A DNA stretch of 64,000 nt, from NCBI RefSeq assembly GCF_042646085.1, contig NZ_JBHRSZ010000006.1:1-64000 (forward strand). Direction: 5' to 3'. Within the stretch, counting starts at the first letter, position 1. Each line of letters starts with the position of its first letter. Under the pieces are notes generated by a model, which did no database searches, had not been told where the DNA came from, and worked only from the letters and a program-made list of their open reading frames with translations. Source of the DNA: Litoribrevibacter euphylliae (GTDB taxonomy: Bacteria; Pseudomonadota; Gammaproteobacteria; Pseudomonadales; Litoribrevibacteraceae). Shown piece after piece: positions 53,567 through 63,357 of this stretch. The translations under genes and the position numbers were made by a program.

Positions 53567-54044
53567 TGCTCAATCAGGAATGGCATTGATTTGGGTGCTC
53601 TTCTTGTTACTTATTATATCGTCCTCTTCTCTTGCTTTGGCAAAGCACGGTTATGCTCAATTAAATCTTGTGTCTTATTACGATGAATATTTTCAGGAAT
53701 CGAGAGAGTTGCGAAGCTTAGAGCGCAGTATCGTGGAATTTCTGCAAGGGCAGTTAGGAGAAAGTGGTGGCTGTCTGGTCGCGTCGTTTGAGATGCAGCT
53801 ATGTGAATCTTTGTCCTCTGAAGTAAGTAATTGGAAGGTGTATGGCCGTAAGGTTACGGATGTAGAACATGCTTCATTTGGTGTGGCTCTAGGTGCAGAA
53901 GGGAAAGACATTACTGTATTTGAGATTAGAGATGAACGTGGTGTTAGCTCTCAACAAAGCCTGGTTTACCAGGTGAGTAAGACAGTGGTTTCAGAGAGTA
54001 GTGAGATTCAGGTGGAGCGAAAACTGTTGTGGACAAGCATCTAG
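53514..54044 (+). CDS. Type IV minor pilin PilX-like (set 2)
   Basis: A 176-residue prepilin-like protein with QSG/MALIWVLFLLLIISSS, lacking Glu5 as in PilX. Its GTG start at 53514 is fixed by AGGAGG at 7 bases, and lies inside the previous gene. A leader of 21 residues precedes the cleavage site. It overlaps the next gene by 16 bases. Confidence 0.75.
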   Translation: MNRLKRTSLRWCYYPIHNAQSGMALIWVLFLLLIISSSSLALAKHGYAQLNLVSYYDEYFQESRELRSLERSIVEFLQGQLGESGGCLVASFEMQLCESLSSEVSNWKVYGRKVTDVEHASFGVALGAEGKDITVFEIRDERGVSSQQSLVYQVSKTVVSESSEIQVERKLLWTSI

Positions 54045-54463
54045 CGAAGCGAGGGTTTACCTTAATTGAGTTGCTGGTTGTGGTCTGTATTATCAGCATT
54101 CTATTGCTTGTAGCCATTCCTAGTTATCAAACGTTTATTCAGTCTGAACATCGGTCATTAGCGCAACAATCTTTAATGGCTTGTGCGGCGGATATTGTTG
54201 AGCAAAAAATTAAGTCTGGGAGCTTGGCGAGTTTATTGGCTCAATATGAGGGAGAGAAGTTATCGGGGTTATGCCTGGTGCGTGTTCCCGAATCCGGTAG
54301 TCAGCATTATCTGATTAATATTGCACAGTTTGATGGCGAGGCTGAGTTTTTGTTGCAAGCCTCTCCAGTATCTTCATTGGCTAAAGAAGATGGAATATTA
54401 ACCTTGTCTAATTATGGGGCTGGGTGTCGTACTACCGGCAACGATCATTGTTTACCATGGTAA
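54029..54463 (+). CDS. Type IV minor pilin PilE-like (set 2)
   Basis: A 144-residue prepilin with KRG/FTLIELLVVVCII and Glu5, then PSYQTFIQSEHRSLA, as in PilE. Cysteines near the end (GAGCRTTGNDHC) would form the D-loop. The start is GTG at 54029 with GGAG upstream. It is the last gene of set 2 and is convergent with the second fimT. Confidence 0.82.
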   Translation: MDKHLAKRGFTLIELLVVVCIISILLLVAIPSYQTFIQSEHRSLAQQSLMACAADIVEQKIKSGSLASLLAQYEGEKLSGLCLVRVPESGSQHYLINIAQFDGEAEFLLQASPVSSLAKEDGILTLSNYGAGCRTTGNDHCLPW

Positions 54464-54482
54464 AAAAGTAGGCTTCCAGTCT

Positions 54483-55058
54483 CTATGCTGCTTTATTGGT
54501 GCAGCTGACCGGATGTCCTTGGCTACCGTCAACAACGCCGTCTTGATTCCAATCTTTAGCTAATCGCGCTTTGCCTCTGCGATTAATGATGATTTGGCGT
54601 GCCAAGTGAGAATCGCCGTTCTTTGGGCAGATGGTATAGCGGCCATTTTGATTGTTGGTGAGCCCACCTGGAGTCATTTGTAGATAGCGATGGCTGCCAA
54701 ACCAGGATTCAGACTTAATGTAACCCTGCAGGTTTAACGTTTCTAAACGAATCAACTCTTCATCCGTATCCAGTTGACGATTCTTGTCGAAATCTTTGAA
54801 AATCATCAATGCTCCTTGCCAATCATTGGAGCAAGTTTGGTGATCTTTAGTCGGGCAAAGGGTGATTGTGCTGTTGGTTTCTATGGCGGTATAGCGAGTA
54901 AAGTTAATAGCGTCCATTAAGGTAGAGACGGCGGTTTCAACGTTGTGCTTATGTTTCCATTGGTAAAAGGATGGCATGGCCAGATAGGCGGTAATGGCCA
55001 TGATGGCAATGACTACTGTTAGCTCAATTAGAGAGAAACCACTAAACGTTCTTTTCAT
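54483..55058 (-). CDS. Type IV minor pilin FimT/GspH-like (second copy)
   Basis: A 191-residue prepilin with FSG/FSLIELTVVIAIM and Glu5, and a GspH/FimT body. It carries two EF-hand-like loops (DFDKNRQLDTDEE and DWNQDGVVDGS). A C-terminal RRGKARL precedes the latter, a basic patch of the type found in DNA-binding FimT. It runs opposite to both pilin sets, with 19 bases to set 2, and is separate from pilR by 159 bases. Confidence 0.85.
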   Translation of the reverse strand: MKRTFSGFSLIELTVVIAIMAITAYLAMPSFYQWKHKHNVETAVSTLMDAINFTRYTAIETNSTITLCPTKDHQTCSNDWQGALMIFKDFDKNRQLDTDEELIRLETLNLQGYIKSESWFGSHRYLQMTPGGLTNNQNGRYTICPKNGDSHLARQIIINRRGKARLAKDWNQDGVVDGSQGHPVSCTNKAA

Positions 55059-55217
55059 TACAACCCAATACTCTGTTTGTTCTTATTTTAATTATGGTTC
55101 GGGGCCATTATTTTAATGAGTACTGGTTCCTGTTTTCATATTAATAAGCGTATGTTTTTGAAACAGAATGTAAATGCGTAACGTGTGTGAACTAACGTCT
55201 AGTAGAATCTCCTGAGC

Positions 55218-56591
55218 TTATTCCATATTGAGCTTTTTAAGCTTATAACGAAGCGCTCGGAAGGTAATGCCTAAACGTTTTGCCGCCGCCGTTTTATTCC
55301 AGCGCGTCTCTTCCAGTGCCTGTTGAATGGCTTTCTTCTCTATGTTCTCTAGATAGTGATCCAGGGATTCAATCTCAGCAATATCCACTTCTGTATCTTC
55401 TCGAGTTGTAGACGCTTTTATAGTTGGAAGTTGTAGATCATCAACGCATATTACATCGTCTTCACACAGGGTGTAGGCGCGTTCGAGAATATTCTGAAGC
55501 TCTCGAATGTTGCCAGGGAAGGGATAGTCCAATAATGCTGACATGGCTGACGGTTCAAGTGCTATCTGCTCCATTTGCCATTCAGAAGCGATCTTGTCCA
55601 GCATGTAAGAAGCTAATAATTCGATGTCCTCTGGACGCTCTCGTAACGAGGGCACATTAAGAGTAATGACATTGATTCTATAGAAGAGGTCTTGGCGGAA
55701 TCGTCCTTCATCGACTTCCAGACTTAAATCTTTGTGAGTGGCGCTTAGAATGCGTACATCAATGGATACTTCTTTTTGTTCACCAACAGGGCGTACGGAT
55801 TTTTCTTGCAGAGCACGCAGTAACTTAACTTGCATTGCTAATGGTAGGTCGGCGACTTCATCAAGAAAGAGAGTGCCACCACTAGCCGCCTGGAAAAAAC
55901 CTTCCTTGTTTTCTGTTGCTCCGGTAAATGCCCCTTTTTTGTGGCCGAAGAACTCACTTTCCATCAATTCACTGGGAATCGCGCCACAGTTTACTGCGAT
56001 AAACGGGCCTTCAGCGCGAGGGCCTAAATCATGGATTAGTCGTGCAGCAAGCTCTTTACCACTGCCTGATTCGCCGTGAATATAGACCGGTGCTTGACTG
56101 CGTGCCAGTTTAGCGACTTGCTTGCGCAATAATTGAACGGCTTTGGATTCCCCAAGAATCTTGGATGCTGTATTGGATGAGGGCTGTTGATTGGCGCTTT
56201 CCGGCCCTTTTAAAGTAGATTCTGGTGTCGGTAATTTGAACGCAGACTGAACCAAGTCTCGCAGATGTTGCAAATCAATGGGTTTAGACACAAAGTCAAA
56301 GGCCCCGGCTTTTAAGGCTGTAATGGCGGTTTCCATGCTGCCATAGGCCGTGATGACTGCCACTGGCGTATCTGGGTAGTTCTTTTGAATGTGCGCCACT
56401 AAATCAATGCCATTGCCATCAGGAAGATTCATATCGGTTAAGCACAAATCAAATTTCTGCGTTTCCAGAAAGTGCTTAGCTTGGGTAATATTTTCGGCAA
56501 GCTTGGCATCTGCACCCATGCGCATAAGTGTGATGTCCAAAAGTTCACGAATATCGGGTTCGTCATCAATAATTAAAACATGCTGGTTCAT
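55218..56591 (-). CDS. pilR: Sigma-54 response regulator PilR
   Basis: A 457-residue NtrC-family regulator: receiver domain (IIDDEPDIRELLD; phospho-Asp in LCLTDMNLPDG), AAA+ domain (GESGSGKELAAR, GAFTGA, FLDEVADLPLAMQ) and a Fis-type helix-turn-helix (KTAAAKRLGITFRALRYKLK). The intact GAFTGA loop shows it can act on sigma-54 RNA polymerase. In Pseudomonas PilR drives pilA. It starts 1 base after the pilS stop. Confidence 0.93.
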   Translation of the reverse strand: MNQHVLIIDDEPDIRELLDITLMRMGADAKLAENITQAKHFLETQKFDLCLTDMNLPDGNGIDLVAHIQKNYPDTPVAVITAYGSMETAITALKAGAFDFVSKPIDLQHLRDLVQSAFKLPTPESTLKGPESANQQPSSNTASKILGESKAVQLLRKQVAKLARSQAPVYIHGESGSGKELAARLIHDLGPRAEGPFIAVNCGAIPSELMESEFFGHKKGAFTGATENKEGFFQAASGGTLFLDEVADLPLAMQVKLLRALQEKSVRPVGEQKEVSIDVRILSATHKDLSLEVDEGRFRQDLFYRINVITLNVPSLRERPEDIELLASYMLDKIASEWQMEQIALEPSAMSALLDYPFPGNIRELQNILERAYTLCEDDVICVDDLQLPTIKASTTREDTEVDIAEIESLDHYLENIEKKAIQQALEETRWNKTAAAKRLGITFRALRYKLKKLNME

Positions 56592-56592
56592 A

Positions 56593-58179
56593 CTAAATAA
56601 TCTTGTCTGGGTGCGCGAAAGTGATTCTAAACTGGCTGCCTTTCTCAGGGTGCTTACTGTAGTCTAGGTTGGCTTGATTGAGCTCGCACAGTTCTTTGGA
56701 GATAAACAGCCCTAGGCCTGTTCCGGCTGAATCGGTCGTGTAAAAAGGTTCGAACACTTTGTCCGGTTCAGATTCTGAGATGCCTTGCCCATTATCAATG
56801 ACATCAAGGTATGGCAACCCGGTTTTGTCGTCGATGTCTGTTCGCAGCTCCACTGTTGCCTTGCCTGTGTTGTATTTGCTGTATCTTAACCCATTTGTAA
56901 TCAAATTAGTGACAACTTGCTCAAGCTGGCTATCCACAAATTGCGCTGTAATCTCTTCTTTTAAATCCAGAGTAATGTCACTTTCCATATTGCTTTGAGT
57001 AATGGTTTCAACCAGATTGGGCAGCCAGAGAGAGAGTTCAATTCGATCTGTACTCGCCACTTTTTGTCTGGACAATTGCAAGACGTTTTCAATGATTCGA
57101 TTAACTCGCAGGCAATGATTTTGGATGATACTAGCCAGCTTGCTATCTGCTGTGTCCAGGTTATGGGATTCTTGCAGAAGTTGTGAAGCATGACTGATTG
57201 CGCCGAGAGGATTGCGAATTTCATGTGCAATACTGGCGGTGAGGCGACCCAGCGATGCCAGCTTGAGTTGTTGTGCTTCGCGTTTGAGTTTTGAAGCATC
57301 TTCGAGAAAGATGAGAATCTCATCCGATGTGGCTGTGAGTCGGGCGAAGCTGCATCGTACTTCGGCATGGCCGCCAATGGATGAGAAGGTGGCGAATTGA
57401 TGCTGTAAGCCTGACTTCCAGTCTGAAAGATATTGTCGAATAAGCGGTGGCAGAGATTTGAAGTCGGTATGAGGGGCTTCTTGGGTGTTGTCCACCGGCA
57501 TCAAAGCCTTAGCTGCCTCGTTGACTAAGTGCACTCGTCCGTTTTCTGAACACACAATAATACCGGTGCGCATGCGCTGGATAATCATCTTATTGAGGTG
57601 TTCGAGGTTGATGATTTCGCGTGCTTGTTCTTTGGCAAGCAGTTCGCCTTCATCGATTCGCTTGGTGATGTTTTGTATTAAAATCGATGTGCCGAAATAC
57701 ATTAACCCTTGTAAGCCTGCTCGGACATAGCCACTGGATGCTGTGTTGTGTTCCAGCTGAAGGTAAAACTCCATGTAGAGCGTGCCTATGGTTGCAATGG
57801 CTGCCAGTAAGGCGCCGAAGCGGCCGGTAGTGATGATGTTGCCACAGGCGACTGCAATGATAATGAGGTTGCCGAGGCCGCTGTGAATACCGCCAGCGGC
57901 GTACATAAGTACAGTTAAGAAGGCGATATCTATAGAGATGGTGATGATGATGTGGCCGATACGAACTTGCCGTAATACCATCAAAACAGCGGTCAAAATC
58001 AAAGCGACAAATAAGTAGCTGTAACTGACGGTCTGATAGAGTTTGAAGGTTTGAAGTATCTCTGCTTGAGTTCCTAATACCGCACTCATTGCCAATGCTA
58101 AGCTGAGAGACAGCAGTAGTCGGTAATAGTTATAGACTTCAATCAGGCGACGATTCGGGAGCCAAAGACCTTGTGGCAT
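56593..58179 (-). CDS. pilS: Sensor histidine kinase PilS
   Basis: A 528-residue membrane kinase. Six N-terminal membrane helices (to about residue 175) precede a PAS-like segment (RTGIIVCSENGRVHLVN), the phosphoacceptor His in SIAHEIRNPLGAISH and an ATPase domain (NLITNGLRYS, DNGQGI, GTGLGLFISK). In Pseudomonas PilS senses pilin in the membrane. It partners with PilR and is divergent from nadE. Confidence 0.93.
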   Translation of the reverse strand: MPQGLWLPNRRLIEVYNYYRLLLSLSLALAMSAVLGTQAEILQTFKLYQTVSYSYLFVALILTAVLMVLRQVRIGHIIITISIDIAFLTVLMYAAGGIHSGLGNLIIIAVACGNIITTGRFGALLAAIATIGTLYMEFYLQLEHNTASSGYVRAGLQGLMYFGTSILIQNITKRIDEGELLAKEQAREIINLEHLNKMIIQRMRTGIIVCSENGRVHLVNEAAKALMPVDNTQEAPHTDFKSLPPLIRQYLSDWKSGLQHQFATFSSIGGHAEVRCSFARLTATSDEILIFLEDASKLKREAQQLKLASLGRLTASIAHEIRNPLGAISHASQLLQESHNLDTADSKLASIIQNHCLRVNRIIENVLQLSRQKVASTDRIELSLWLPNLVETITQSNMESDITLDLKEEITAQFVDSQLEQVVTNLITNGLRYSKYNTGKATVELRTDIDDKTGLPYLDVIDNGQGISESEPDKVFEPFYTTDSAGTGLGLFISKELCELNQANLDYSKHPEKGSQFRITFAHPDKII

Positions 58180-58338
58180 GAAGTTTCAACATCCTTTGTG
58201 CTTGGGGTTTTTATACCAGCGTGTTCATTTGCAAGTATTAAACGAGATTATCATACACAGCACACTTTGTACTTTGATAAATGGTATAAGATTTAAGACA
58301 ATACGCACCAGCACAAAAACTTAACCTAAGGAATGTTC

Positions 58339-59970
58339 ATGGCAAGATTATCCGTAGTAATGGCACAAGTTAACCCTCTGGTGGGTGATATTGAGGGAAA
58401 TACACAGCTGGTGTTGGATAACGTTGAACATGCCCGATCGGAATATAACGCCGAGCTGGTGTTGTTTCCTGAACTTGTTCTGACAGGGTATCCCCCCGAA
58501 GATTTATTGTTGCGTCCGAGCCTTGAAAAACGAATCAATAGTGCTTTGGAGCGCCTTAAACAAGAGCTTCCCAAAGACATCTATGTGGTATTAGGTTTGC
58601 CTCTGACTGAAGCCAGTAAGCTTTATAACTCCGCAGTGGTACTGTTCGCAGGGGCGGAATTGGCTCGATATCACAAGCAGAAGTTGCCTAATTTTCAGGT
58701 GTTTGATGAGAAACGGTATTTTTCTGAAGGCCACAAAAAAGCAACCATTCTTGATATTGAAGGCATCAGCTTTGGCATCACCATTTGTGAAGATGTCTGG
58801 CACGACGGCCCGGTGGCGGATGCCGTGGATGCCGGTGCGCAGTGCATTCTCAATCTAAACGCTTCGCCTTTCCACATGAACAAACTGGAAGAACGCCATG
58901 AATTGATTGAAGAGCACTGTCGTAAGCATCAAATAAGCCTGCTCTATGTGAATCAGGTGGGTGGTCAGGATGAGCTGATTTTTGATGGCGCGTCGATGGC
59001 TGTGGATGCCGATGGCAATCGCGTAGTGTTGGCCCCTCAATATCAGGAAAGCTTGATTCCTTTAACCTTGGACGCAGAGCACGACACAGTTCAGATCTCA
59101 GGCCAAGTGGTTGATCAACTGACTCATCACGAGTCTGTTTATCAAGCCCTAGTGACGGGCGTGCGTGACTATGTCAATAAGAACCGTTTTAAAGGTGTGG
59201 TACTTGGCCTGTCGGGTGGGATTGATTCGGCTTTGACGTTGGCAGTAGCCGTGGATGCCTTGGGGCCTGAGCGTGTCGAAGCGGTGATGATGCCCTATAA
59301 ATACACCTCTCAAATGAGCTTGCAGGATGCGGAAGAAGAAGCCAACGCATTAGGTGTTCGTTATAAGGTGATTCCAATTGAGTCGTCGTTTAATGCCTTT
59401 ATGTCGATGTTGGAAGACGAATTTGAAGGCACGCAACGAGATACCACGGAAGAGAATTTGCAGGCTCGTTGTCGTGGTGTTTTGCTAATGGCGATTTCAA
59501 ATAAGAAGGGCTATTTAGTTCTAACCACCGGCAATAAATCTGAAATGGCGGTGGGATATTCCACCTTGTATGGCGATATGGCGGGGGGCTTCGACGTCTT
59601 GAAAGATGTGCCGAAGACATTGGTGTATGAACTAAGCCGTTATCGTAATACGGTTTCTGAAGTGATACCTGATCGTGTTATTACGCGTCCGCCTTCTGCA
59701 GAGTTAGCGCCGGATCAAAAAGACGAAGATTCGTTGCCACCATACGATGTGTTGGATGAAATCCTGAGATTGTATGTGGAAGAAGACGTGAGCGCTGACG
59801 ACATTGTTGCGAAAGGCTTCACTAAAGAAGACGTATATCGTGTTGCGCGTTTGGTTGATCTCAATGAATACAAGCGCCGTCAGGCACCTATCGGCATTCG
59901 AATTACTCAACGTGGCTTTGGTAAGGATCGTCGTTATCCGATTACTTCAGGATGGCGTATTGGGGAATAA
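58339..59970 (+). CDS. nadE: Glutamine-dependent NAD+ synthetase
   Basis: A 543-residue enzyme. The N-terminal nitrilase-type glutaminase has Glu (LFPELVLTGYPPEDLL), Lys (HKQKLPNFQVFDEKRYF) and Cys (ITICEDVWHD). The C-terminal synthetase has the PP-loop GLSGGIDSALTLA. The ATG at 58339 is preferred since AAGGA is 6 bases before it; an ATG at 58333 is too close to that site. Confidence 0.95.
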   Translation: MARLSVVMAQVNPLVGDIEGNTQLVLDNVEHARSEYNAELVLFPELVLTGYPPEDLLLRPSLEKRINSALERLKQELPKDIYVVLGLPLTEASKLYNSAVVLFAGAELARYHKQKLPNFQVFDEKRYFSEGHKKATILDIEGISFGITICEDVWHDGPVADAVDAGAQCILNLNASPFHMNKLEERHELIEEHCRKHQISLLYVNQVGGQDELIFDGASMAVDADGNRVVLAPQYQESLIPLTLDAEHDTVQISGQVVDQLTHHESVYQALVTGVRDYVNKNRFKGVVLGLSGGIDSALTLAVAVDALGPERVEAVMMPYKYTSQMSLQDAEEEANALGVRYKVIPIESSFNAFMSMLEDEFEGTQRDTTEENLQARCRGVLLMAISNKKGYLVLTTGNKSEMAVGYSTLYGDMAGGFDVLKDVPKTLVYELSRYRNTVSEVIPDRVITRPPSAELAPDQKDEDSLPPYDVLDEILRLYVEEDVSADDIVAKGFTKEDVYRVARLVDLNEYKRRQAPIGIRITQRGFGKDRRYPITSGWRIGE

Positions 59971-59980
59971 TGAATCAGAA

Positions 59981-60014
59981 CGAAAAAGACCAGCATAAAT
60001 GCTGGTCTTTTTCG
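59981..60014. terminator. Bidirectional terminator between nadE and hbd
   Basis: Perfect 15-bp arms (59981-59995 and 60000-60014) with a 4-base loop, A-rich on one flank and T-rich on the other. It can serve both convergent genes. Confidence 0.92.
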
Positions 60015-60044
60015 TTACAGGTTAGTTACAGGGTAGACGCACGA

Positions 60045-60890
60045 CTAGCTGTAGTCGTAAAACCCTTTACCAGTCTTACGGCCCAACCAGCCGCCACGAA
60101 CGTATTTTCTCAACAGTGGGTGTGGTCGATACTTACTGTCGCCAAATTCATCTTGTAGAACTTCCATGATAGCTAAGCAAACATCCAAACCAATCAGATC
60201 GGCCAGAGCTAATGGCCCCATCGGGTGGTTGGCGCCCAACTTCATCGCGGCATCGATGTCCTCAGCGGACGCAACACCTTCGGCAAGAATCGCAATGCCT
60301 TCGTTGATCATAGGAATTAGAATGCGGTTTACCACGAAACCTGGGGCTTCAGCCACTTCTACCGGTGTCTTAGCAATGTCTTCGGTAATGGCTTTTACTT
60401 TGTTAAAAGTGTCGTCAGAAGTGGTAATGCCTCGAATGATTTCAACCAGTTTCATAATCGGTGCTGGATTGAAGAAGTGCATCCCGATAACTTTGTCCGG
60501 GCGATTAGTGGCCGCAGCGACTTCGGTGATGGACAGTGATGAAGTATTGGTTGCAAAAATAGTCTTTTCGCTGCAGATCGCGTCAAGTTCGGCGAAGATC
60601 TGTTTTTTAATGTTCATGTTTTCCACAGCCGCTTCGACAATAAGATCGCAATCGGCTGCGTCTTGGATGTCTGTACTGCCGGTTAGATTAGAGAAAATAG
60701 CATCAGACTGATCTTGGGATAACTTTTCCTTGGCCACTAAGCGCGCTAGGTTCTTTTGAATGCCTGCAAGCCCACGGTCAATGAACTCTTGTTGAATATC
60801 ACGTAAAACGACCTGGAAGCCTTTACTTGCAAACGCTTGAGCAATGCCTGCTCCCATCGTACCTGCACCGATAACGCATACTTTTGACAT
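60045..60890 (-). CDS. 3-hydroxybutyryl-CoA dehydrogenase
   Basis: A 281-residue NAD-dependent dehydrogenase with the Rossmann start VCVIGAGTMGAGIAQ. The catalytic motif is GMHFFNPAPIMKLVEII, and the C-terminal domain has FVVNRILIPMINEG. It oxidises 3-hydroxyacyl-CoA in fatty acid or polyhydroxybutyrate metabolism. The start at 60890 gives the family N-terminus and has GAGAG upstream; a longer reading adds 25 unrelated residues. Confidence 0.92.
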   Translation of the reverse strand: MSKVCVIGAGTMGAGIAQAFASKGFQVVLRDIQQEFIDRGLAGIQKNLARLVAKEKLSQDQSDAIFSNLTGSTDIQDAADCDLIVEAAVENMNIKKQIFAELDAICSEKTIFATNTSSLSITEVAAATNRPDKVIGMHFFNPAPIMKLVEIIRGITTSDDTFNKVKAITEDIAKTPVEVAEAPGFVVNRILIPMINEGIAILAEGVASAEDIDAAMKLGANHPMGPLALADLIGLDVCLAIMEVLQDEFGDSKYRPHPLLRKYVRGGWLGRKTGKGFYDYS

Positions 60891-61005
60891 CTTGATCTCT
60901 CTTGTTGAGTTAAGTGATGAAGTGGAAAGTGCGCGGAGAGTAGCAGGAGTGCTCTCAGGGAGCAAGACTGCACCCTGAGAAGGTGTGTTTATGACTGGAT
61001 TGGTG

Positions 61006-62676
61006 CTATATGCGGTTGTTAATTTGCTTAAATAGGTCGATCAGGTTCTTGGTCGAGCTATCCTGACCATTGGTTTCCTTCGCGCCGGTGATGATCTCGT
61101 AGATGTGTTCGCCGAGCTCTTTTCCTAGTTCTACACCCCACTGATCGAAGGAGTTGATGCTCCAAATCACCCCTTGGACAAACACTTTATGTTCATACAT
61201 CGCAATCAAGGCACCGATGGTTTTTGGCGTCGCTTTCTCAAAGAGCATGGTGTTTGATGGTCTGTTGCCCGGAATAACTTTGTGTGGCGCCAATTCTTCG
61301 ATTTGTTCATCCGTTCTGCCTTGAGCCTTTAGTTCGGCTTTGGCTTCGTCCAGCGTTTTGCCCTGCATTAATGCCTGGCTTTGGCTGAGGCAATTTGAAA
61401 GCAAGAGCGCATGATGATCGCCAATGTGGTTATGTGTTCTTAGCGGCATGATAAAGTCCGCCGGTAAGAAATGGGTTCCCTGATGAAGCAGCTGGTGGTA
61501 GGCGTGTTGCCCGTTCGCACCGGCGCCGCCCCAGATGATTGGGCCGGTTGACCACTCAACTGGTTCGCCTTTGTGGGTTACAGTCTTGCCGTTACTTTCC
61601 ATATCCAGTTGCTGAATGTGAGCAGGAAGGGCTCTTAGGTAATGGTCGTAAGGCAAGATGGCGTGTGAGTCGGCATTAAAAAAGTTGGAATACCAAACGC
61701 CGAGTAAGCCTAAAATGGCTGGAATGTTCTCTGTGATGGGCGCTGTACGGAAATGTTCATCCATTTCATGAGCGCCGGCCAGCAAGTTCTTAAAGTTTTC
61801 AATGCCGATGGTCAGTGCAATCGGAAGACCGATGGTTGACCAAAGTGAATAACGACCGCCCACCCAATCCCACATCGGGAAAATATTCTCTTCACGAATA
61901 CCGAAGTTATAGGCTTTTTGCGTGTTGGCGGTAATCGCTACAAAGTGTTTATGTACGTCTTCTTCCTCGCCCCCATTGCGTAAAAACCAAGCCTTAGCGG
62001 ACTTGGCGTTCATGATGGTTTCTTGGGTGCCAAAGGATTTAGAAGCAATGATAAAAAGCGTCGTTTCAGGTGATAGATGCTTAAGTTCTTCGGTGATATG
62101 CGTGCCGTCGATATTGGCTACGTAGTGAAGGTTAATACCCGCTTTCCAGTAGGGTTTGAGGGCTGCAGAAACCACTTTAGGGCCCAGATACGAACCGCCA
62201 ATGCCAAGATGCACAACATCGGTGAAACGTTTATTGGTGTAGCCTCGCCATTGCGCACTGTGAATGGACCAAACAAAGCGCTCCATTTGGTTTAAAGCGG
62301 CTTTGACTTCCGGCATGACATTTTCACCATCCACTTCAAACGCCGTGGAAGATTGATTTCGTAGGGCTACATGCAGTGCTGGTCGTTCTTCTGAATTATT
62401 AATCTTTTCGCCATTGAACATGGCGGTGATTGCTTCCGGTAAGCCCGCTTCGTTAGCCAGTTCGGATAGTAGTTCAATGGTTTCGTCGGTGATGAGGTTT
62501 TTTGAGTAGTCGAGGTAAATTCCCGCCGCTTGTTTAAAGAAGCGTTTGGCTCTGTCAGGGTCTTTCGCAAACTCATCTCTTAAATGAATTTGTTTCAGCT
62601 TGGTTTGGTGATCCTTTAACTTATCCCAAATAGGCAGGCTGTTTGGGTAATGTGACGTATAAGGAAGTTCTGACAT
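61006..62676 (-). CDS. pgi: Glucose-6-phosphate isomerase
   Basis: A 556-residue isomerase of glucose 6-phosphate and fructose 6-phosphate. The motifs are GIGGSYLGPKVV, the Glu-bearing LDMESNGKTV and the His-bearing GGAGANGQHAYHQLLHQGT. The ATG at 62676 has AAGGA at good spacing. It is complete. Confidence 0.96.
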   Translation of the reverse strand: MSELPYTSHYPNSLPIWDKLKDHQTKLKQIHLRDEFAKDPDRAKRFFKQAAGIYLDYSKNLITDETIELLSELANEAGLPEAITAMFNGEKINNSEERPALHVALRNQSSTAFEVDGENVMPEVKAALNQMERFVWSIHSAQWRGYTNKRFTDVVHLGIGGSYLGPKVVSAALKPYWKAGINLHYVANIDGTHITEELKHLSPETTLFIIASKSFGTQETIMNAKSAKAWFLRNGGEEEDVHKHFVAITANTQKAYNFGIREENIFPMWDWVGGRYSLWSTIGLPIALTIGIENFKNLLAGAHEMDEHFRTAPITENIPAILGLLGVWYSNFFNADSHAILPYDHYLRALPAHIQQLDMESNGKTVTHKGEPVEWSTGPIIWGGAGANGQHAYHQLLHQGTHFLPADFIMPLRTHNHIGDHHALLLSNCLSQSQALMQGKTLDEAKAELKAQGRTDEQIEELAPHKVIPGNRPSNTMLFEKATPKTIGALIAMYEHKVFVQGVIWSINSFDQWGVELGKELGEHIYEIITGAKETNGQDSSTKNLIDLFKQINNRI

Positions 62677-62778
62677 GACAATTATCCTTGAAATCAATAG
62701 CGGGTTCGATCCTGTTTGAACGACACTAACTGCAAATGGAGAGATAGACTTACTTTATTCGATGGGGAAGGGAGATGC

Positions 62779-62828
62779 AAAAAGAAGGCCTAGGGAATCT
62801 CTGAATAAGTCCCCCTAGGCCTTCTTTT
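62779..62828 (-). terminator. Terminator after panD
   Basis: Perfect 16-bp arms (62780-62795 and 62813-62828), with a T-run on the minus strand. It ends panD 22 bases after its stop. Confidence 0.9.
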
Positions 62829-62850
62829 AGAAATGTACTGTCAGTCGTTA

Positions 62851-63231
62851 TTACGCGACTTGTACCGGAATAGCATTAGCGCTGTGGCTAACTTCGTTGC
62901 CTTCCATCAAGTACACCATTTTAGGCTTATGGTTGGCTAACTCTGCATCAGAATAGTTGCCGTAAGCACAAATGATGACGCGATCGCCTGGAGACGCTTT
63001 ATGTGCTGCGGCACCATTCATAGAGATAATGCCTGAGCCTGCTTCACCTCGGATAATGTAAGTGGTGAAACGCTCACCATTATCCAAGTTATAAATCTGA
63101 ATTTGCTCGTATTCTCTTAGACCAGTCATATCAAGTAAGTTCGCGTCAATCGCGCACGATCCTTCATATTCCAATACGGCATGAGTAACTCGTGCCTGAT
63201 GCAGTTTTGCTTTCAGCATTATGGATTGCAT
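62851..63231 (-). CDS. panD: Aspartate 1-decarboxylase
   Basis: A 126-residue pyruvoyl enzyme making beta-alanine for pantothenate. The self-cleavage site Gly-Ser is in EYEGSCAIDANLL, and SMNGAAAHKASPGDRVII and AIPVQVA are conserved. The ATG at 63231 has AGGGG upstream. It is followed on the same strand after panC, the usual panC-panD order. Confidence 0.95.
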   Translation of the reverse strand: MQSIMLKAKLHQARVTHAVLEYEGSCAIDANLLDMTGLREYEQIQIYNLDNGERFTTYIIRGEAGSGIISMNGAAAHKASPGDRVIICAYGNYSDAELANHKPKMVYLMEGNEVSHSANAIPVQVA

Positions 63232-63357
63232 GGATAAATCCCCTCTACTGGATATCAATGATCACTTTCAAATGCCTTGGAAGCGATCGCTACTTGATAA
63301 CATCAAGTCGTTTATGTGCGTACACTCGCACGGAGCCTGAATAGCGAGCGCGAAGTA

